From contig NZ_AQXU01000023.1 of NCBI RefSeq assembly GCF_000376945.1, forward strand, positions 124,001 to 188,000: DNA of 64,000 bases, written 5' to 3'. The position numbers and the translations under genes were made by a program. Source of the stretch: Leeia oryzae DSM 17879. GTDB lineage: Bacteria > Pseudomonadota > Gammaproteobacteria > Burkholderiales > Leeiaceae. Of the stretch, positions 55,960 to 64,000 are shown piece after piece (the stretch's first letter is position 1; each line of letters starts with the position of its first letter). A model generated the notes under the pieces. It was not told where the DNA came from. It did not search any database and saw only the letters and a list, made by a program, of their open reading frames with translations.

Positions 55960-57287
55960 TCGTCTTCTTCCCAGCCTTCGTCACGGTATTGCGCCAGCTT
56001 GTAGCGCAGGGTGCGTTCGCTCATGCCCAGTTTTTCTGCTGCCAGTTTACGGACACCGCCAGCAGCGGCCAGCGTATCCAAAATATGCTGGCGTTCCAGA
56101 TCCTTGATGTTGTCTGGCGTATGCTTGACCGGCTCGGCCACCGGCATGGATGCGTGGCTGTTCATGTCGGTGAGCATCAGCATCAGGTCATCCGGCGTCA
56201 CGATCTGGCCATTGCACAGAATGACGGCGCGCTGGATCACGTTTTCCAGCTCGCGCACGTTGCCCGGCCAATTGTACTGTTGCAGCACCTGACAGGCAGC
56301 GTTAGACAGGTGCAATACCTGTTGTTCTGACCAGCGCGACAAGGCATGTCTGGCCAGCGGGACGATGTCTGCGACCCGGTCGCGCAAAGGGGGCAGATGC
56401 AGTGGAAACACATTCAGTCGGTAATACAGGTCTTCGCGGAACTTGCCTTCCTTGACCCATTCACCCAGGTCCCGGTTGGTCGCCGTCAGGATACGCACAT
56501 CCAGCGGAATGGCTTTTTGCCCGCCTACCCGTTCGACTTCACGTTCTTGCAACACCCGCAGCAGTTTGGATTGCAGCGGTAGCGGCATTTCGGCAATTTC
56601 ATCCAGAAACAGCGTGCCGCCTTGCGCCTGTTCAAACTTGCCGATGTGTGTCTGACTGGCGCCGGTAAATGCGCCTTTTTCATGACCGAACAAGGTGGCT
56701 TCCAGCAGGTTTTCCGGAATGGCGGCACAGTTAATGGCAACAAACGGCTTGTGACTGCGATGGCTATGCCGATGAATGAAGCGTGCCAGCACCTCTTTGC
56801 CGGTGCCAGATTCGCCCGTGATCAGTACGGTTGCTTCTTTGGGGGCGACCCTTTCGGCCAGTTGCAGCAATTGCCGGGTGGCTGGTGCCTCGGCCACGAC
56901 GGAGTCATCATCGCCAGGCAAACGGCTGAGCGCAAAACGGGTGACCTGATTCACCAGTGCATCCGGCTCAAACGGTTTGGGCAGGTAATAGGCGGCTCCG
57001 GCCTGCATCGACGCCACCGCATGCTCGATAACGCCATAGGCAGTCATCAGTAATACGGGCAGATGTGGCCAGCGGGTCTTGATCTCTTTCAGTAGCTGGT
57101 TGCCATCCATGGGTTGCATGGCGACATCGGACACCACCATGCATACCGGGGTGTTTGCCAACACCTGCAGGGCGGCGGAACCATCGCTGGCCGATACCGT
57201 TTCAAAACCGGCCAGCTCCAGCGTATCAATAACCGCCTCGCGCAAGGCGGCATCGTCTTCTACTACCAGCACAGGCAGTCTTGCCAT
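55956..57287 (-). CDS. NtrC-type sigma-54 response regulator (FleR/FlrC-like)
   Basis: 443 aa: receiver domain with phosphoacceptor Asp54 in VVSDVAMQPMDG, an AAA+ domain with Walker A GESGTGKEVLA and the sigma-54 contact loop ATLFGHEKGAFTGAS (GAFTGA present), a Walker B-like LFLDEIAEMPL, and a Fis-type C-terminal helix-turn-helix (RKLAAEKLGMSERTLRYKL). Overall similarity is greatest to FleR/FlrC flagellar regulators, but no flagellar genes or histidine kinase are near. It begins three bases after yajQ and overlaps RNase T2 downstream. Confidence 0.88.
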   Translation of the reverse strand: MARLPVLVVEDDAALREAVIDTLELAGFETVSASDGSAALQVLANTPVCMVVSDVAMQPMDGNQLLKEIKTRWPHLPVLLMTAYGVIEHAVASMQAGAAYYLPKPFEPDALVNQVTRFALSRLPGDDDSVVAEAPATRQLLQLAERVAPKEATVLITGESGTGKEVLARFIHRHSHRSHKPFVAINCAAIPENLLEATLFGHEKGAFTGASQTHIGKFEQAQGGTLFLDEIAEMPLPLQSKLLRVLQEREVERVGGQKAIPLDVRILTATNRDLGEWVKEGKFREDLYYRLNVFPLHLPPLRDRVADIVPLARHALSRWSEQQVLHLSNAACQVLQQYNWPGNVRELENVIQRAVILCNGQIVTPDDLMLMLTDMNSHASMPVAEPVKHTPDNIKDLERQHILDTLAAAGGVRKLAAEKLGMSERTLRYKLAQYRDEGWEEDE

Positions 57288-57290
57288 GGA

Positions 57291-57776
57291 TTAATCCCGG
57301 AAGTTTTGGTATTGCAGCGGAAAGTCGGTTACTTCTTTGCGCATGAGCGCGATGACTTCTTGCAGGTTGTCCCGCTTGGCACCGGTAACACGCACCGTAT
57401 CGCCCTGAATGCTGGCTTGTACCTTGATTTTGCTGTCTTTAATGATGCGGACAATCTTTTTGGCCAGTTCGGTTTCAACCCCCACCTTGACCGTGACAGT
57501 CTGCTTGACCTTGTTGCCACTGACTTTTTCCAGTTTGCCGTATTCGAGGCAGCGTACATCGACATTACGCTTGGCCAGCTTGTTGATCAGAATGTCTTTG
57601 ACCTGATCAATCTGGAACTCGGCATCGGCGTACATGGTCAGCACTTTTTCAGACTGCTCTACCCGTGCATCACTTCCCTTGAAGTCGTAACGATTGGTGA
57701 CTTCTTTGTTGCATTGGTCCAGCGCGTTGCGTACTTCGACCAGATCCACTTCAGAAACAATATCAAATGAAGGCAT
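57291..57776 (-). CDS. yajQ: YajQ-family nucleotide-binding protein
   Basis: 161 aa, starting at [21 protein letters not shown], the canonical YajQ N-terminus. Two tandem ferredoxin-like halves. Homologs bind nucleotides, and some are cyclic di-GMP effectors that modulate transcription factors, as in Xanthomonas. The window encodes three diguanylate cyclases, so that role is conceivable. First gene of a probable operon with the FleR-like activator (gap 3 bases) and RNase T2. Confidence 0.92.
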   Translation of the reverse strand: MPSFDIVSEVDLVEVRNALDQCNKEVTNRYDFKGSDARVEQSEKVLTMYADAEFQIDQVKDILINKLAKRNVDVRCLEYGKLEKVSGNKVKQTVTVKVGVETELAKKIVRIIKDSKIKVQASIQGDTVRVTGAKRDNLQEVIALMRKEVTDFPLQYQNFRD

Positions 57777-57943
57777 GTATAAACTCCAGAACAAATGACT
57801 GTGGATGACAAGGCTTGATCATTGCCATCCAGTTAACGGGCTTATTTTACCTTGGTTTGGGCGCGGCTGCATGGAGATGACAGCTTATTCATTCAGGCAA
57901 ACCACCCGGCAGGCCTGTCATCGCAAAAACAGGGTAAAAAACA

Positions 57944-58867
57944 TCAAACAGTTGGCGGTATTGCCAGCGCCTCTGCCAGTCTCGGCATGATGAACTGGAT
58001 AAATACCTGATATTTTTTGGGTTGGGGCCGGTGATAGGGGTACACCAGAAACACCGGCCATGAATCTCCGGACCAGTCTGGCAAAACACGGACCAACTGA
58101 CCGCGCTGCAGGTACTTCTCGGCCAGTACATGCGACAGCATCGCAATCCCCTGGCCTTGAACAGCGGCATTCGCAAGCACTTCGGCATAGTCACTGCTCA
58201 GTGCCGGGTCTATCTGGACACACCGCGTATCGCCTTCCCTGTTTAGTCGCCATTGCATGCCATTCATTAGCTTGCTGTCACTCAGGGCCCGATGACAAGA
58301 CAGTTCATCCAGGCATTCTGGCTGGCCATGTTTTTCCAGATAAGCGGGAGATGCATATAAGGCGGCATGGATCATGCCGACTGTCCTGGCCACCAGAGAG
58401 TCATCATGCACACGTCCTGTCCGCAGGCAGAAATCTACTCCTTCCTTCACCGGGTCGATCAACTGGGTATCTACCTGCAAATGGATTTGCAGATTGGGAT
58501 ACATCGCCGTGAAGTCTGGCAAATAGCGGGACAGAATGACCTGGGATAGCACGGGCGGCGCGCTGATCACCAGTCTGCCGGTGACATCGTCCTGCACGGA
58601 TGCTACCTCTGTCCTGGCATTGATCAGGATTTCTTTCAGGGCGTGGGCATGCCTGGCTAGTTTCTCGCCTGCTTCCGTCAGGGCGACACGTCTGGTCGTC
58701 CGGATGATCAGCAAGGCGCCGAGTTCTTTTTCCAGCTGGCTGACCAGAATGCTCACCCGGCTCTTGGCCATGCCGATTTCGGCGCCTGCGGCCGTAAAGC
58801 TTTTGAGCCGTGCGACAGCATCAAACGCCAGCAGGGCCTCTGCGGATAAAAATGAATTGATATTCAT
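57944..58867 (-). CDS. LysR-family regulator (CrgA/DsdC-like branch)
   Basis: 307 aa from the ATG at 58867 (INSFLSAEALLAFDAVARLKS...). Helix-turn-helix in the first 60 residues (SFTAAGAEIGMAKSRVSILVSQLEKELG), effector domain with GRLVISAPPVLSQVILSRYLPDF and HLQVDTQLIDPVKEGVDFCLR. The frame is open to 58963 but the extra residues do not fit the family. A divergent 63-aa ORF lies 97 bases away with a strong ribosome site. The dyad GCTATAT-N17-ATATAGC (58893-58923) lies between them and is a good operator candidate. Confidence 0.9.
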   Translation of the reverse strand: MNINSFLSAEALLAFDAVARLKSFTAAGAEIGMAKSRVSILVSQLEKELGALLIIRTTRRVALTEAGEKLARHAHALKEILINARTEVASVQDDVTGRLVISAPPVLSQVILSRYLPDFTAMYPNLQIHLQVDTQLIDPVKEGVDFCLRTGRVHDDSLVARTVGMIHAALYASPAYLEKHGQPECLDELSCHRALSDSKLMNGMQWRLNREGDTRCVQIDPALSSDYAEVLANAAVQGQGIAMLSHVLAEKYLQRGQLVRVLPDWSGDSWPVFLVYPYHRPQPKKYQVFIQFIMPRLAEALAIPPTV

Positions 58868-58892
58868 GAGAGAACAATCGGTTAATTTAAAC

Positions 58893-58923
58893 GCTATATA
58901 TCCGGAATATACAAAAATATAGC
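58893..58923. promoter_or_regulatory. Dyad between the LysR gene and the small divergent ORF
   Basis: GCTATAT (58893-58899) and ATATAGC (58917-58923) are perfect inverted repeats separated by 17 bases. ATAT-CCGG-AATAT at the centre adds symmetry. LysR regulators usually bind such dyads near divergent promoters. Confidence 0.45.
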
Positions 58924-58964
58924 ATGACATGACTGTTATTTGATAACAATCTGCGGAGGTCATG

Positions 58965-59156
58965 ATGCGTACGTTTATTCATTTGCTGAGACGGAGTCTG
59001 GGGGCATTTTGGGGCTGGCTATCTCGTATCGAGATAGATGGTCCACACCCAAGGCATGAGAGGTACCAATGGAATGAGGAAGAGCGGCTCGATCAGCTCA
59101 AAGACAGAATCCGCTATCAGACAGACCGTTATGTCAGCGGCAGAAGCTGGCCTTAA
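58965..59156 (+). CDS. Small 63-residue protein of unknown function
   Basis: MRTFIHLLRRSLGAFWGWLS is a short amphipathic, possibly membrane-associated helix; the rest is charged (WNEEERLDQLKDRIRYQTD). The ribosome site GGAGG lies five bases before the ATG at 58965 (a second ATG at 58962 is too close to it). It is divergent from a LysR regulator and shares its operator region. The good ribosome site and LysR pairing support a real gene; no family recognised. Confidence 0.55.
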   Translation: MRTFIHLLRRSLGAFWGWLSRIEIDGPHPRHERYQWNEEERLDQLKDRIRYQTDRYVSGRSWP

Positions 59157-59163
59157 GGCGCCT

Positions 59164-59994
59164 CTAGCGTGGGCGATTCTCTGCCGTCATTTCTTGCAGC
59201 GGGGAAAGGTCGGGGTCTTGCATGAGCCCGGGGGGCTTGTCGTTAGGAAGCCATTTTTTATAGATGGCCTTGAAAGCACCGTCCAGCTTCATCTGATCCA
59301 GCGCGTTTTGCCAGACCGAGACAATATCGTCAGCGGTATCTCTCGAAAAGGCAATATACGTACTGTTTCTCATGAAGGGCAGCACCGCCGTGACCAGGCC
59401 CGGGTCAGCCCCCTCCGCTGCCAGTAGCGCTGGCAGGTTTTGCTGGTCTGTCACCATGAAGTCTACCCGCCCGGACTTCAGCAGCTTGATCATGAGTTTG
59501 GGGTCATTGACTGGCTCCAGATTCTGGAAACCGGCGCTTAACAGGGTCTGGTAAGAGGCCCAGTCCAGCGGCACGGTAATGGCTCTGGCCTTGCGGGCAT
59601 CATCCAGCGTTTTTAGGGTTAGCTTTTTTCTGCTGAGCGCATAAAAGCTGGAGGTTGTCGTCGTCAACGGCCCTACCCATTTAAAAATCCGCTCCCGTTG
59701 CTCGGTGCGCATGGTAGAAAAAAGTCCGGTATTGGTCTGAAGCTGGGCCAGACGAAAACCTCTGGCCCACGGCACCACAAATATGCTGACGGGTACGTGA
59801 ATCCGCCGGGCAAGTTCTTGCACAACATCCACCGCCAAACCCGCAGGCTTGCCATTACGGGTAAAGTTCATGGGGGGATATTCTTCGGTATACAAGTAAA
59901 TACGTGGCTCAGCGCAGGCATTTGCCATGCACAGCAGCAAGCAGCACGCTGAAAGTACAACACGCAAGGAGTGGATGCGACCAAGAATCGACAA
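59164..59994 (-). CDS. Lone periplasmic solute-binding protein (SBP family 3, TTG start)
   Basis: About 276 aa. Signal peptide (VVLSACCLLLCMANACA), then a bilobal SBP_bac_3 domain: YLYTEEYPPMNFTRNGKPAGLAVDVVQELA, VVPWARGFRLAQ, TNTGLFSTMRTEQRERIFKWVGPL. I choose a TTG at 59994, six bases after GGAGGG; the ATG at 60018 places that ribosome site inside the coding sequence and has none of its own. No ABC permease or ATPase is adjacent. Same class as the protein at 45161, but a different subgroup. Confidence 0.8.
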   Translation of the reverse strand: MSILGRIHSLRVVLSACCLLLCMANACAEPRIYLYTEEYPPMNFTRNGKPAGLAVDVVQELARRIHVPVSIFVVPWARGFRLAQLQTNTGLFSTMRTEQRERIFKWVGPLTTTTSSFYALSRKKLTLKTLDDARKARAITVPLDWASYQTLLSAGFQNLEPVNDPKLMIKLLKSGRVDFMVTDQQNLPALLAAEGADPGLVTAVLPFMRNSTYIAFSRDTADDIVSVWQNALDQMKLDGAFKAIYKKWLPNDKPPGLMQDPDLSPLQEMTAENRPR

Positions 59995-60281
59995 CGGATA
60001 CCCTCCATTGTGATGCATATCAGCGCATGACTGTTGTCACGGGGTTTGCCCATCAAGATGGCCGCTCATGGCAACAACCATGCCGCATGGTACGAGCACA
60101 TTGATAGTTTTAATGTAGACCCCGCCACCTCGAAATACAATCGGATAATGGCGCTTGTTTCACAGAGCCTGTCCGCATTATGCTATTGTCACGAATACTT
60201 TTTCTGCTGCCGTGTGCGAACATGACAACCATGCTCAAATGCAGCAGCCTTATCTAACACATAGCGTAGCCGAACCAAGCG

Positions 60282-60863
60282 ATGACTCAGATTGCGATTA
60301 TTTTCCATAGTGCTTCCGGCACAACAGCCCAGCTTGCCCGCGCCATCACCACTGGCGTGATGCAGGTATCCGGGTGCGAAGCATCTATCCATGAAATTCT
60401 GGGGCAGGACATTGTAGAGGGGCGTTTTCGCAACGAAGCGTTGCTGGCACAACTGGACAAGGCAGATGCTCTGATCTTTGGTGCACCAACCTATATGGGC
60501 GGCCCGTCAGCGCAATTCAAGGCGTTTGCAGATGCCACCAGCGAGCGTTGGGAAACCCAGCAATGGCGCAACAAGCTGGCAGCAGGTTTTACCATCGGTT
60601 CGAATCCCAATGGCGATCAGGGACAGACCATGCAGTACTTCAGCATTCTGGCCTCTCAGCATGGCATGCTATGGGTCGGACTGGATATCCCTGGCGGTTA
60701 TGATCAAGAGGGTCGCAACCGTTTGGGGTTGCAGTCAGGCATGTCTGCTCACACAACCCAACCTCTTGTCGCTGCCACAGACCTGGAAACGGCGACGTAT
60801 CTTGGCAAACGGGTCGCCATGCTGGCCGTTACCGGCATCAGCAAAGTAGGCAACGGGGCGTGA
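60282..60863 (+). CDS. Flavodoxin-like FMN-dependent oxidoreductase
   Basis: 193 aa, flavodoxin fold of the WrbA/NAD(P)H:quinone oxidoreductase type. FHSASGTTAQLARAI binds the FMN phosphate; ALIFGAPTYMGGPSAQFKAF and AAGFTIGSNPNGDQ are the following FMN-contact segments. Such enzymes reduce quinones by two electrons. It stands alone between two minus-strand genes; the region upstream (60019-60281) holds no other gene. Confidence 0.88.
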   Translation: MTQIAIIFHSASGTTAQLARAITTGVMQVSGCEASIHEILGQDIVEGRFRNEALLAQLDKADALIFGAPTYMGGPSAQFKAFADATSERWETQQWRNKLAAGFTIGSNPNGDQGQTMQYFSILASQHGMLWVGLDIPGGYDQEGRNRLGLQSGMSAHTTQPLVAATDLETATYLGKRVAMLAVTGISKVGNGA

Positions 60864-60873
60864 CACCCCGTTT
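60853..60873. terminator. Weak terminator after the flavodoxin-like gene
   Basis: ACGGGG (60853-60858) and CCCCGT (60866-60871) flank the stop codon, followed by TTTGGGG. Also lies just beyond the convergent HMG-CoA lyase gene. Confidence 0.4.
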
Positions 60874-60887
60874 GGGGATCTGAGGGT

Positions 60888-61793
60888 TTAGACTGCGGAA
60901 TGGTGCAGTGCTTTACCTACCTTGCTGCCAACAGGGCGTTTGAGCTGGTGGCTGATCCAGGCCGAGGTTTCTACCAGTTTGGCCAGATCAATGCCTGTAT
61001 CGATGCCTAACCCGTTCATCAGCCACACCACGTCTTCTGTGGCGACATTGCCACTAGCCCCGGGTGCATAGGGGCAGCCTCCCAGGCCGGCGACTGAGGC
61101 ATCAAACGTGGCGATGCCCATCTGCAGGACTGCATAAATGTTGGCAATGGCCATGCCATAGGTGTCATGAAAGTGGCCTGCCAGCCGGTTGATCGGGATA
61201 TGTGCCGACACGGCTTCGATCATGCGTTTGACACGCTCTGGCGTACCGGTGCCGATGGTATCGCCCAGGCTGATTTCTTCGCAGCCAAGCTCAAACAGTT
61301 GTCTGGCCGTATCGGCCACCTTGGCGGGTGAAATGGCTCCCTCATAGGGGCAATCGATCACGCAGGACAAATAGCCCCTTACCACCACCCCGTCTTGCCG
61401 GGCCGCATCTACAACTGGACGAAAGCGTTCTATGGATTCGGCTACCGAGCACTGGATGTTTTTCTGTGAAAAACTCTCTGATGCCGCGCCAAAGACCGCA
61501 ATCTCTCTGGCACCGGCTGCGCGGGCCGCTTCGAACCCTTTCAGGTTGGGCGTGAGTACCGGATACGTCACACCCGGCAGCCGGGTTATGCCGGACAGCA
61601 CCACACTGCTGTCTGACATTTGTGGCACCCGCTTGGGGGAAACAAAAGCCGTGGCTTCAATGGTTTTCAGCCCTGCCTGGCCAAGGCGCTGGATGAGCGA
61701 AATCTTGGTGGCGGTATCGACCCAGTTGGGTTCGTTTTGCAGCCCGTCACGCGGGCCGACTTCGACGATGTGTACGGATGCAGGTAATGTCAT
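60888..61793 (-). CDS. Hydroxymethylglutaryl-CoA lyase
   Basis: Cleaves HMG-CoA to acetoacetate and acetyl-CoA, the last step of leucine degradation. 301 aa. N-terminal VHIVEVGPRDGLQNEP, catalytic signature SCVIDCPYEG, GDTIGTGTP, HFHDTYGMAIAN (metal-binding His-x-His) and the HMG-CoA lyase box GLGGCPYAPGASGN. The ATG at 61793 overlaps the carboxylase stop by four bases (ATGA), so translation is coupled. Also known as liuE or mvaB in other genomes. Confidence 0.93.
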   Translation of the reverse strand: MTLPASVHIVEVGPRDGLQNEPNWVDTATKISLIQRLGQAGLKTIEATAFVSPKRVPQMSDSSVVLSGITRLPGVTYPVLTPNLKGFEAARAAGAREIAVFGAASESFSQKNIQCSVAESIERFRPVVDAARQDGVVVRGYLSCVIDCPYEGAISPAKVADTARQLFELGCEEISLGDTIGTGTPERVKRMIEAVSAHIPINRLAGHFHDTYGMAIANIYAVLQMGIATFDASVAGLGGCPYAPGASGNVATEDVVWLMNGLGIDTGIDLAKLVETSAWISHQLKRPVGSKVGKALHHSAV

Positions 61794-63805
61794 GATCCCT
61801 CCTGTACTGGCGCTGCCGGATTGGCCGCATGCAGCCGCACCAGAATGGCATCGGCCGGGACCTGCTCGCCTTCTGCAAAGAAGTAGCAATCCAGCAAACC
61901 GTCATTGGGCGCCGTAATGGTGTGTTCCATCTTCATGGCTTCCATCACCAGCAACGGCTGTCCCTTGACCACATGGCTGCCCGCTTCGGCCAGCAGGGCG
62001 ATAATCTTGCCCGGCATGGGGGCATGCAAACCACCCTCTTCTGCCTCGCTGCTGCCGTGTTGCGCCAGCGGGTCCTGATATTGCAACTGATAGTGCTGCC
62101 CGCCTGCCCATACATGACAGGTATTGGCGTGTACCACCACGCTGGTGATGATGCCACCCTGCAAGTGCTTGATCTGGCATTGCTGGGGCGATAACCAGTG
62201 CACGGTTGCGTTCAGCTGGCTGTCGTTACATTGCGCCAGGAGGGACTTGTTCAACTGCATGGCGACATCCACCGTGGCAGACGCAGACTGCTGTGCCGTG
62301 TGGATGCTAAAGCTGACTTTACCCTGATGCTGGCTGTTGAGACGCCAGTCATCATTGGCGGCCCAGGGGGACGCATGCTGTTGCTGACGGTTCTTTGACC
62401 AGATGGCGAGTGCAGCCTGGCACCAGATGATATCCGGCACATCCGCCGGCGGCGGGAACAATGCTGCTTGCTGTTGCTCGATGAGCGAGGTACTTAGCGC
62501 GGCAGACTCGAACGCACTACACCCCACCAGACGGTGCAAGAAGGCAATATTGTGATGCACCCCTACGATCTGATAACTGGCGAGGGCTTCTTTCATCCTT
62601 GCCAATGCCTGGGTGCGGTCTTGCCCCCAGACAATCAGCTTGGCAATCATCGGGTCGTAATATGGGGTGATCACATCCCCTTGGGTTACGCCGGTATCCA
62701 CCCGGATATACGGATGCTTGGCTGGCTTGTGCAGGTGATGCAGGCGGCCGGTAGATGGCAGAAAACCGGCCTCCGGGTCTTCTGCGTAAATGCGCGCCTC
62801 GATGGCATGCCCATGAATCTGCAAGTCTGACTGGGTCAGGGGAAGAGATTCACCAGCGGCGACCCGGAGCTGCCACTCCACCAGATCCAGCCCGGTAATC
62901 ATCTCGGTGACCGGATGCTCTACTTGCAAGCGGGTATTCATCTCCATGAAATAAAAGCTGCCGTCCTGCTGGACGATGAATTCCACCGTCCCTGCGCCGG
63001 TATAGTTGACCGCCGCCGCGGCAGCAACCGCTGCTTGGCCCATGGCCTGACGGCGGGCGTCTGTCATGCCGGGGGCCGGGGCTTCTTCCAGCACTTTCTG
63101 GTGACGGCGTTGCACAGAGCAGTCCCGCTCGAACAAATACACATAATGCCCATGGGCATCGCCAAATACCTGGATTTCGATGTGCCTGGCCGGGCTGATG
63201 TATTTTTCGATCAGCACCTGATCATCGCCAAAACTGGATAAGGCCTCGCGTTTGCAGGACGTAAGTGCCGCTGCAAATTCCGCAGCACTGTCTACCCGGC
63301 GCATGCCTTTGCCCCCGCCACCTGCACTGGCCTTGATCAGCACCGGATAACCGATCCGGTCTGCCTCTTGCTGCAACAGCACGGGTTCTTGTGCGTTGCC
63401 ATGGTAGCTGGGGGTCAGTGGTACGCCGGCAGCTTCCATCAAGGCCTTGGCCGCAGATTTGGAACCCATGGCAGCAATGGCACTCACGGGTGGGCCGATA
63501 AAGACAAGCTGATTGGCCTCGCACAGGCGGGCAAACTCGGCATTCTCAGACAAGAAACCATACCCCGGGTGAATGGCTTCGGCACCGGTAGCCAGTGCGG
63601 CATCGATGATGCGGGCTTGTTGCAGGTAACTTTCCTGAACGGCGGCTTCACCAATCCATACCGCCTCATCGGCCAGCCGCACATGCAGGCTGTTGGCGTC
63701 TGCCGTAGAGTATACGGCAACGGTCTGTATCCCCATCCGTTTGGCGGTTTTGATCACGCGGCAGGCAATTTCACCACGGTTTGCAATCAATATTTTCTGA
63801 AACAT
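61790..63805 (-). CDS. Methylcrotonyl-CoA carboxylase, biotin-containing alpha subunit
   Basis: 671 aa. Biotin carboxylase domain (about 1-446): IANRGEIACRVIKTAKRMG, ATP-grasp KASAGGGGKGMRRV, FMEMNTRLQVEHPVTE. Then the linker domain and a C-terminal biotinyl domain with MEAMKMEH and the biotinylated Lys625. With HMG-CoA lyase downstream and an enoyl-CoA hydratase upstream the identity as a methylcrotonyl-CoA carboxylase (leucine pathway; liuD/mccA) is favoured over acetyl- or propionyl-CoA carboxylase. AAGGG precedes the ATG. The beta subunit should be further upstream, outside the window. Confidence 0.92.
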   Translation of the reverse strand: MFQKILIANRGEIACRVIKTAKRMGIQTVAVYSTADANSLHVRLADEAVWIGEAAVQESYLQQARIIDAALATGAEAIHPGYGFLSENAEFARLCEANQLVFIGPPVSAIAAMGSKSAAKALMEAAGVPLTPSYHGNAQEPVLLQQEADRIGYPVLIKASAGGGGKGMRRVDSAAEFAAALTSCKREALSSFGDDQVLIEKYISPARHIEIQVFGDAHGHYVYLFERDCSVQRRHQKVLEEAPAPGMTDARRQAMGQAAVAAAAAVNYTGAGTVEFIVQQDGSFYFMEMNTRLQVEHPVTEMITGLDLVEWQLRVAAGESLPLTQSDLQIHGHAIEARIYAEDPEAGFLPSTGRLHHLHKPAKHPYIRVDTGVTQGDVITPYYDPMIAKLIVWGQDRTQALARMKEALASYQIVGVHHNIAFLHRLVGCSAFESAALSTSLIEQQQAALFPPPADVPDIIWCQAALAIWSKNRQQQHASPWAANDDWRLNSQHQGKVSFSIHTAQQSASATVDVAMQLNKSLLAQCNDSQLNATVHWLSPQQCQIKHLQGGIITSVVVHANTCHVWAGGQHYQLQYQDPLAQHGSSEAEEGGLHAPMPGKIIALLAEAGSHVVKGQPLLVMEAMKMEHTITAPNDGLLDCYFFAEGEQVPADAILVRLHAANPAAPVQEGS

Positions 63806-63816
63806 GACGACCCTTT

Positions 63817-64000
63817 TCAGGTTTTATTCGCAGTTTGTTCTTGTGTGATTACCCAGGCTGGCGGGCGCTTCTCCAGAAATGCCGCCAAGCCTTCCTGACC
63901 CTCGGCAGAGGCGCGCCGTTCTGCTATGCGCCGGGCAGTGTCCGTCAACCGTTCTTGGCTGAGCAGCGTATGGCCAATGTCGCGGATCAGGGCCTTGGAC
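63817..64000 (-). CDS. Enoyl-CoA hydratase, C-terminal part (probable methylglutaconyl-CoA hydratase)
   Basis: Only the last 61 codons are in the window; the frame runs off the right edge. They encode a helical tail (SKALIRDIGHTLLSQERLTD, then ARRIAERRASAEGQEGLAAFLEKRPPAW) that matches the end of the crotonase/enoyl-CoA hydratase family, including the RxSxEGQEGLxAFLEKRxPxW motif. Eleven bases separate its stop from the carboxylase start, so the three genes form one operon. Position in a leucine-catabolism cluster suggests methylglutaconyl-CoA hydratase (liuC). Confidence 0.82.
   Translation of the reverse strand, partial: SKALIRDIGHTLLSQERLTDTARRIAERRASAEGQEGLAAFLEKRPPAWVITQEQTANKT

Noticed and set aside
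63368-63898. 176-codon plus-strand frame across the carboxylase start
   Set aside because: Antisense to the biotin carboxylase N-terminus and no gene-like features.

Overview
The window is a chromosomal segment of a Gram-negative bacterium, most likely a betaproteobacterium near the Neisseriales/Chromobacteriaceae. This placement is inferred from protein resemblance and gene order (bamE divergent from fur, dapB nearby, hrcA-hemH, aat-bpt, nadK-recN); no 16S gene is present. Most of it is ordinary housekeeping DNA. I see no prophage, insertion sequence, CRISPR array, rRNA or tRNA gene.

Layout. 1-4.1 kb: end of an oxyR-type regulator, a beta-carbonic anhydrase and an FtsX/YbbP-type permease without an ATPase. 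4.1-6.4 kb (minus): response regulator, histidine decarboxylase, and a double-ACT protein that overlaps the decarboxylase by 4 bp. 6.5-14.4 kb (plus): macA-macB-outer membrane factor, then an EF-hand protein and a CpxRA-like two-component pair. Tandem CTTAAC repeats with 10-11 bp phasing lie before macA and before the EF-hand gene, suggesting one regulon. 14.3-20 kb: Lrp-type regulator, pgi-pncC, a YheS-type ABC-F ATPase and a small orphan gene. 20-24.5 kb: TraB/GumN protein, dapB, bamE, fur, then the N-degron transferases aat and bpt. 24.5-37.8 kb: mltF, dnaE, an internally duplicated unknown protein, recN, nadK, hrcA, hemH, a hemerythrin protein and a chemoreceptor.

37.8-41.2 kb is accessory in character: a CTP-synthase-like amidotransferase overlapping an ABM monooxygenase, a divergent MetR-like regulator, and an inverted pair of paralogous exported cysteine proteins around a small membrane protein. 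41.4-52.7 kb carries an M20 amidohydrolase, an MFS permease, three GGDEF proteins, an ABC-less solute-binding protein, a CorA-family channel with an altered GMN motif, a metallophosphoesterase-like protein and a Yip1-family protein. 52.7-57.8 kb (minus): uvrB, a UPF0303 protein, and yajQ - sigma-54 activator - RNase T2. 57.9-64 kb: LysR regulator with a divergent small ORF, a second lone solute-binding protein, a flavodoxin-like protein, and part of a leucine/isovalerate catabolic operon (enoyl-CoA hydratase, methylcrotonyl-CoA carboxylase biotin subunit, HMG-CoA lyase).

The best candidate for a coherent, little-described system is 4.1-14.4 kb: amine production, MacAB-type export, a cytoplasmic-looking EF-hand protein and two closely similar response regulators with only one kinase, apparently linked by shared phased operators. 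All functional calls come from reading motifs in the sequence; no database search was run.
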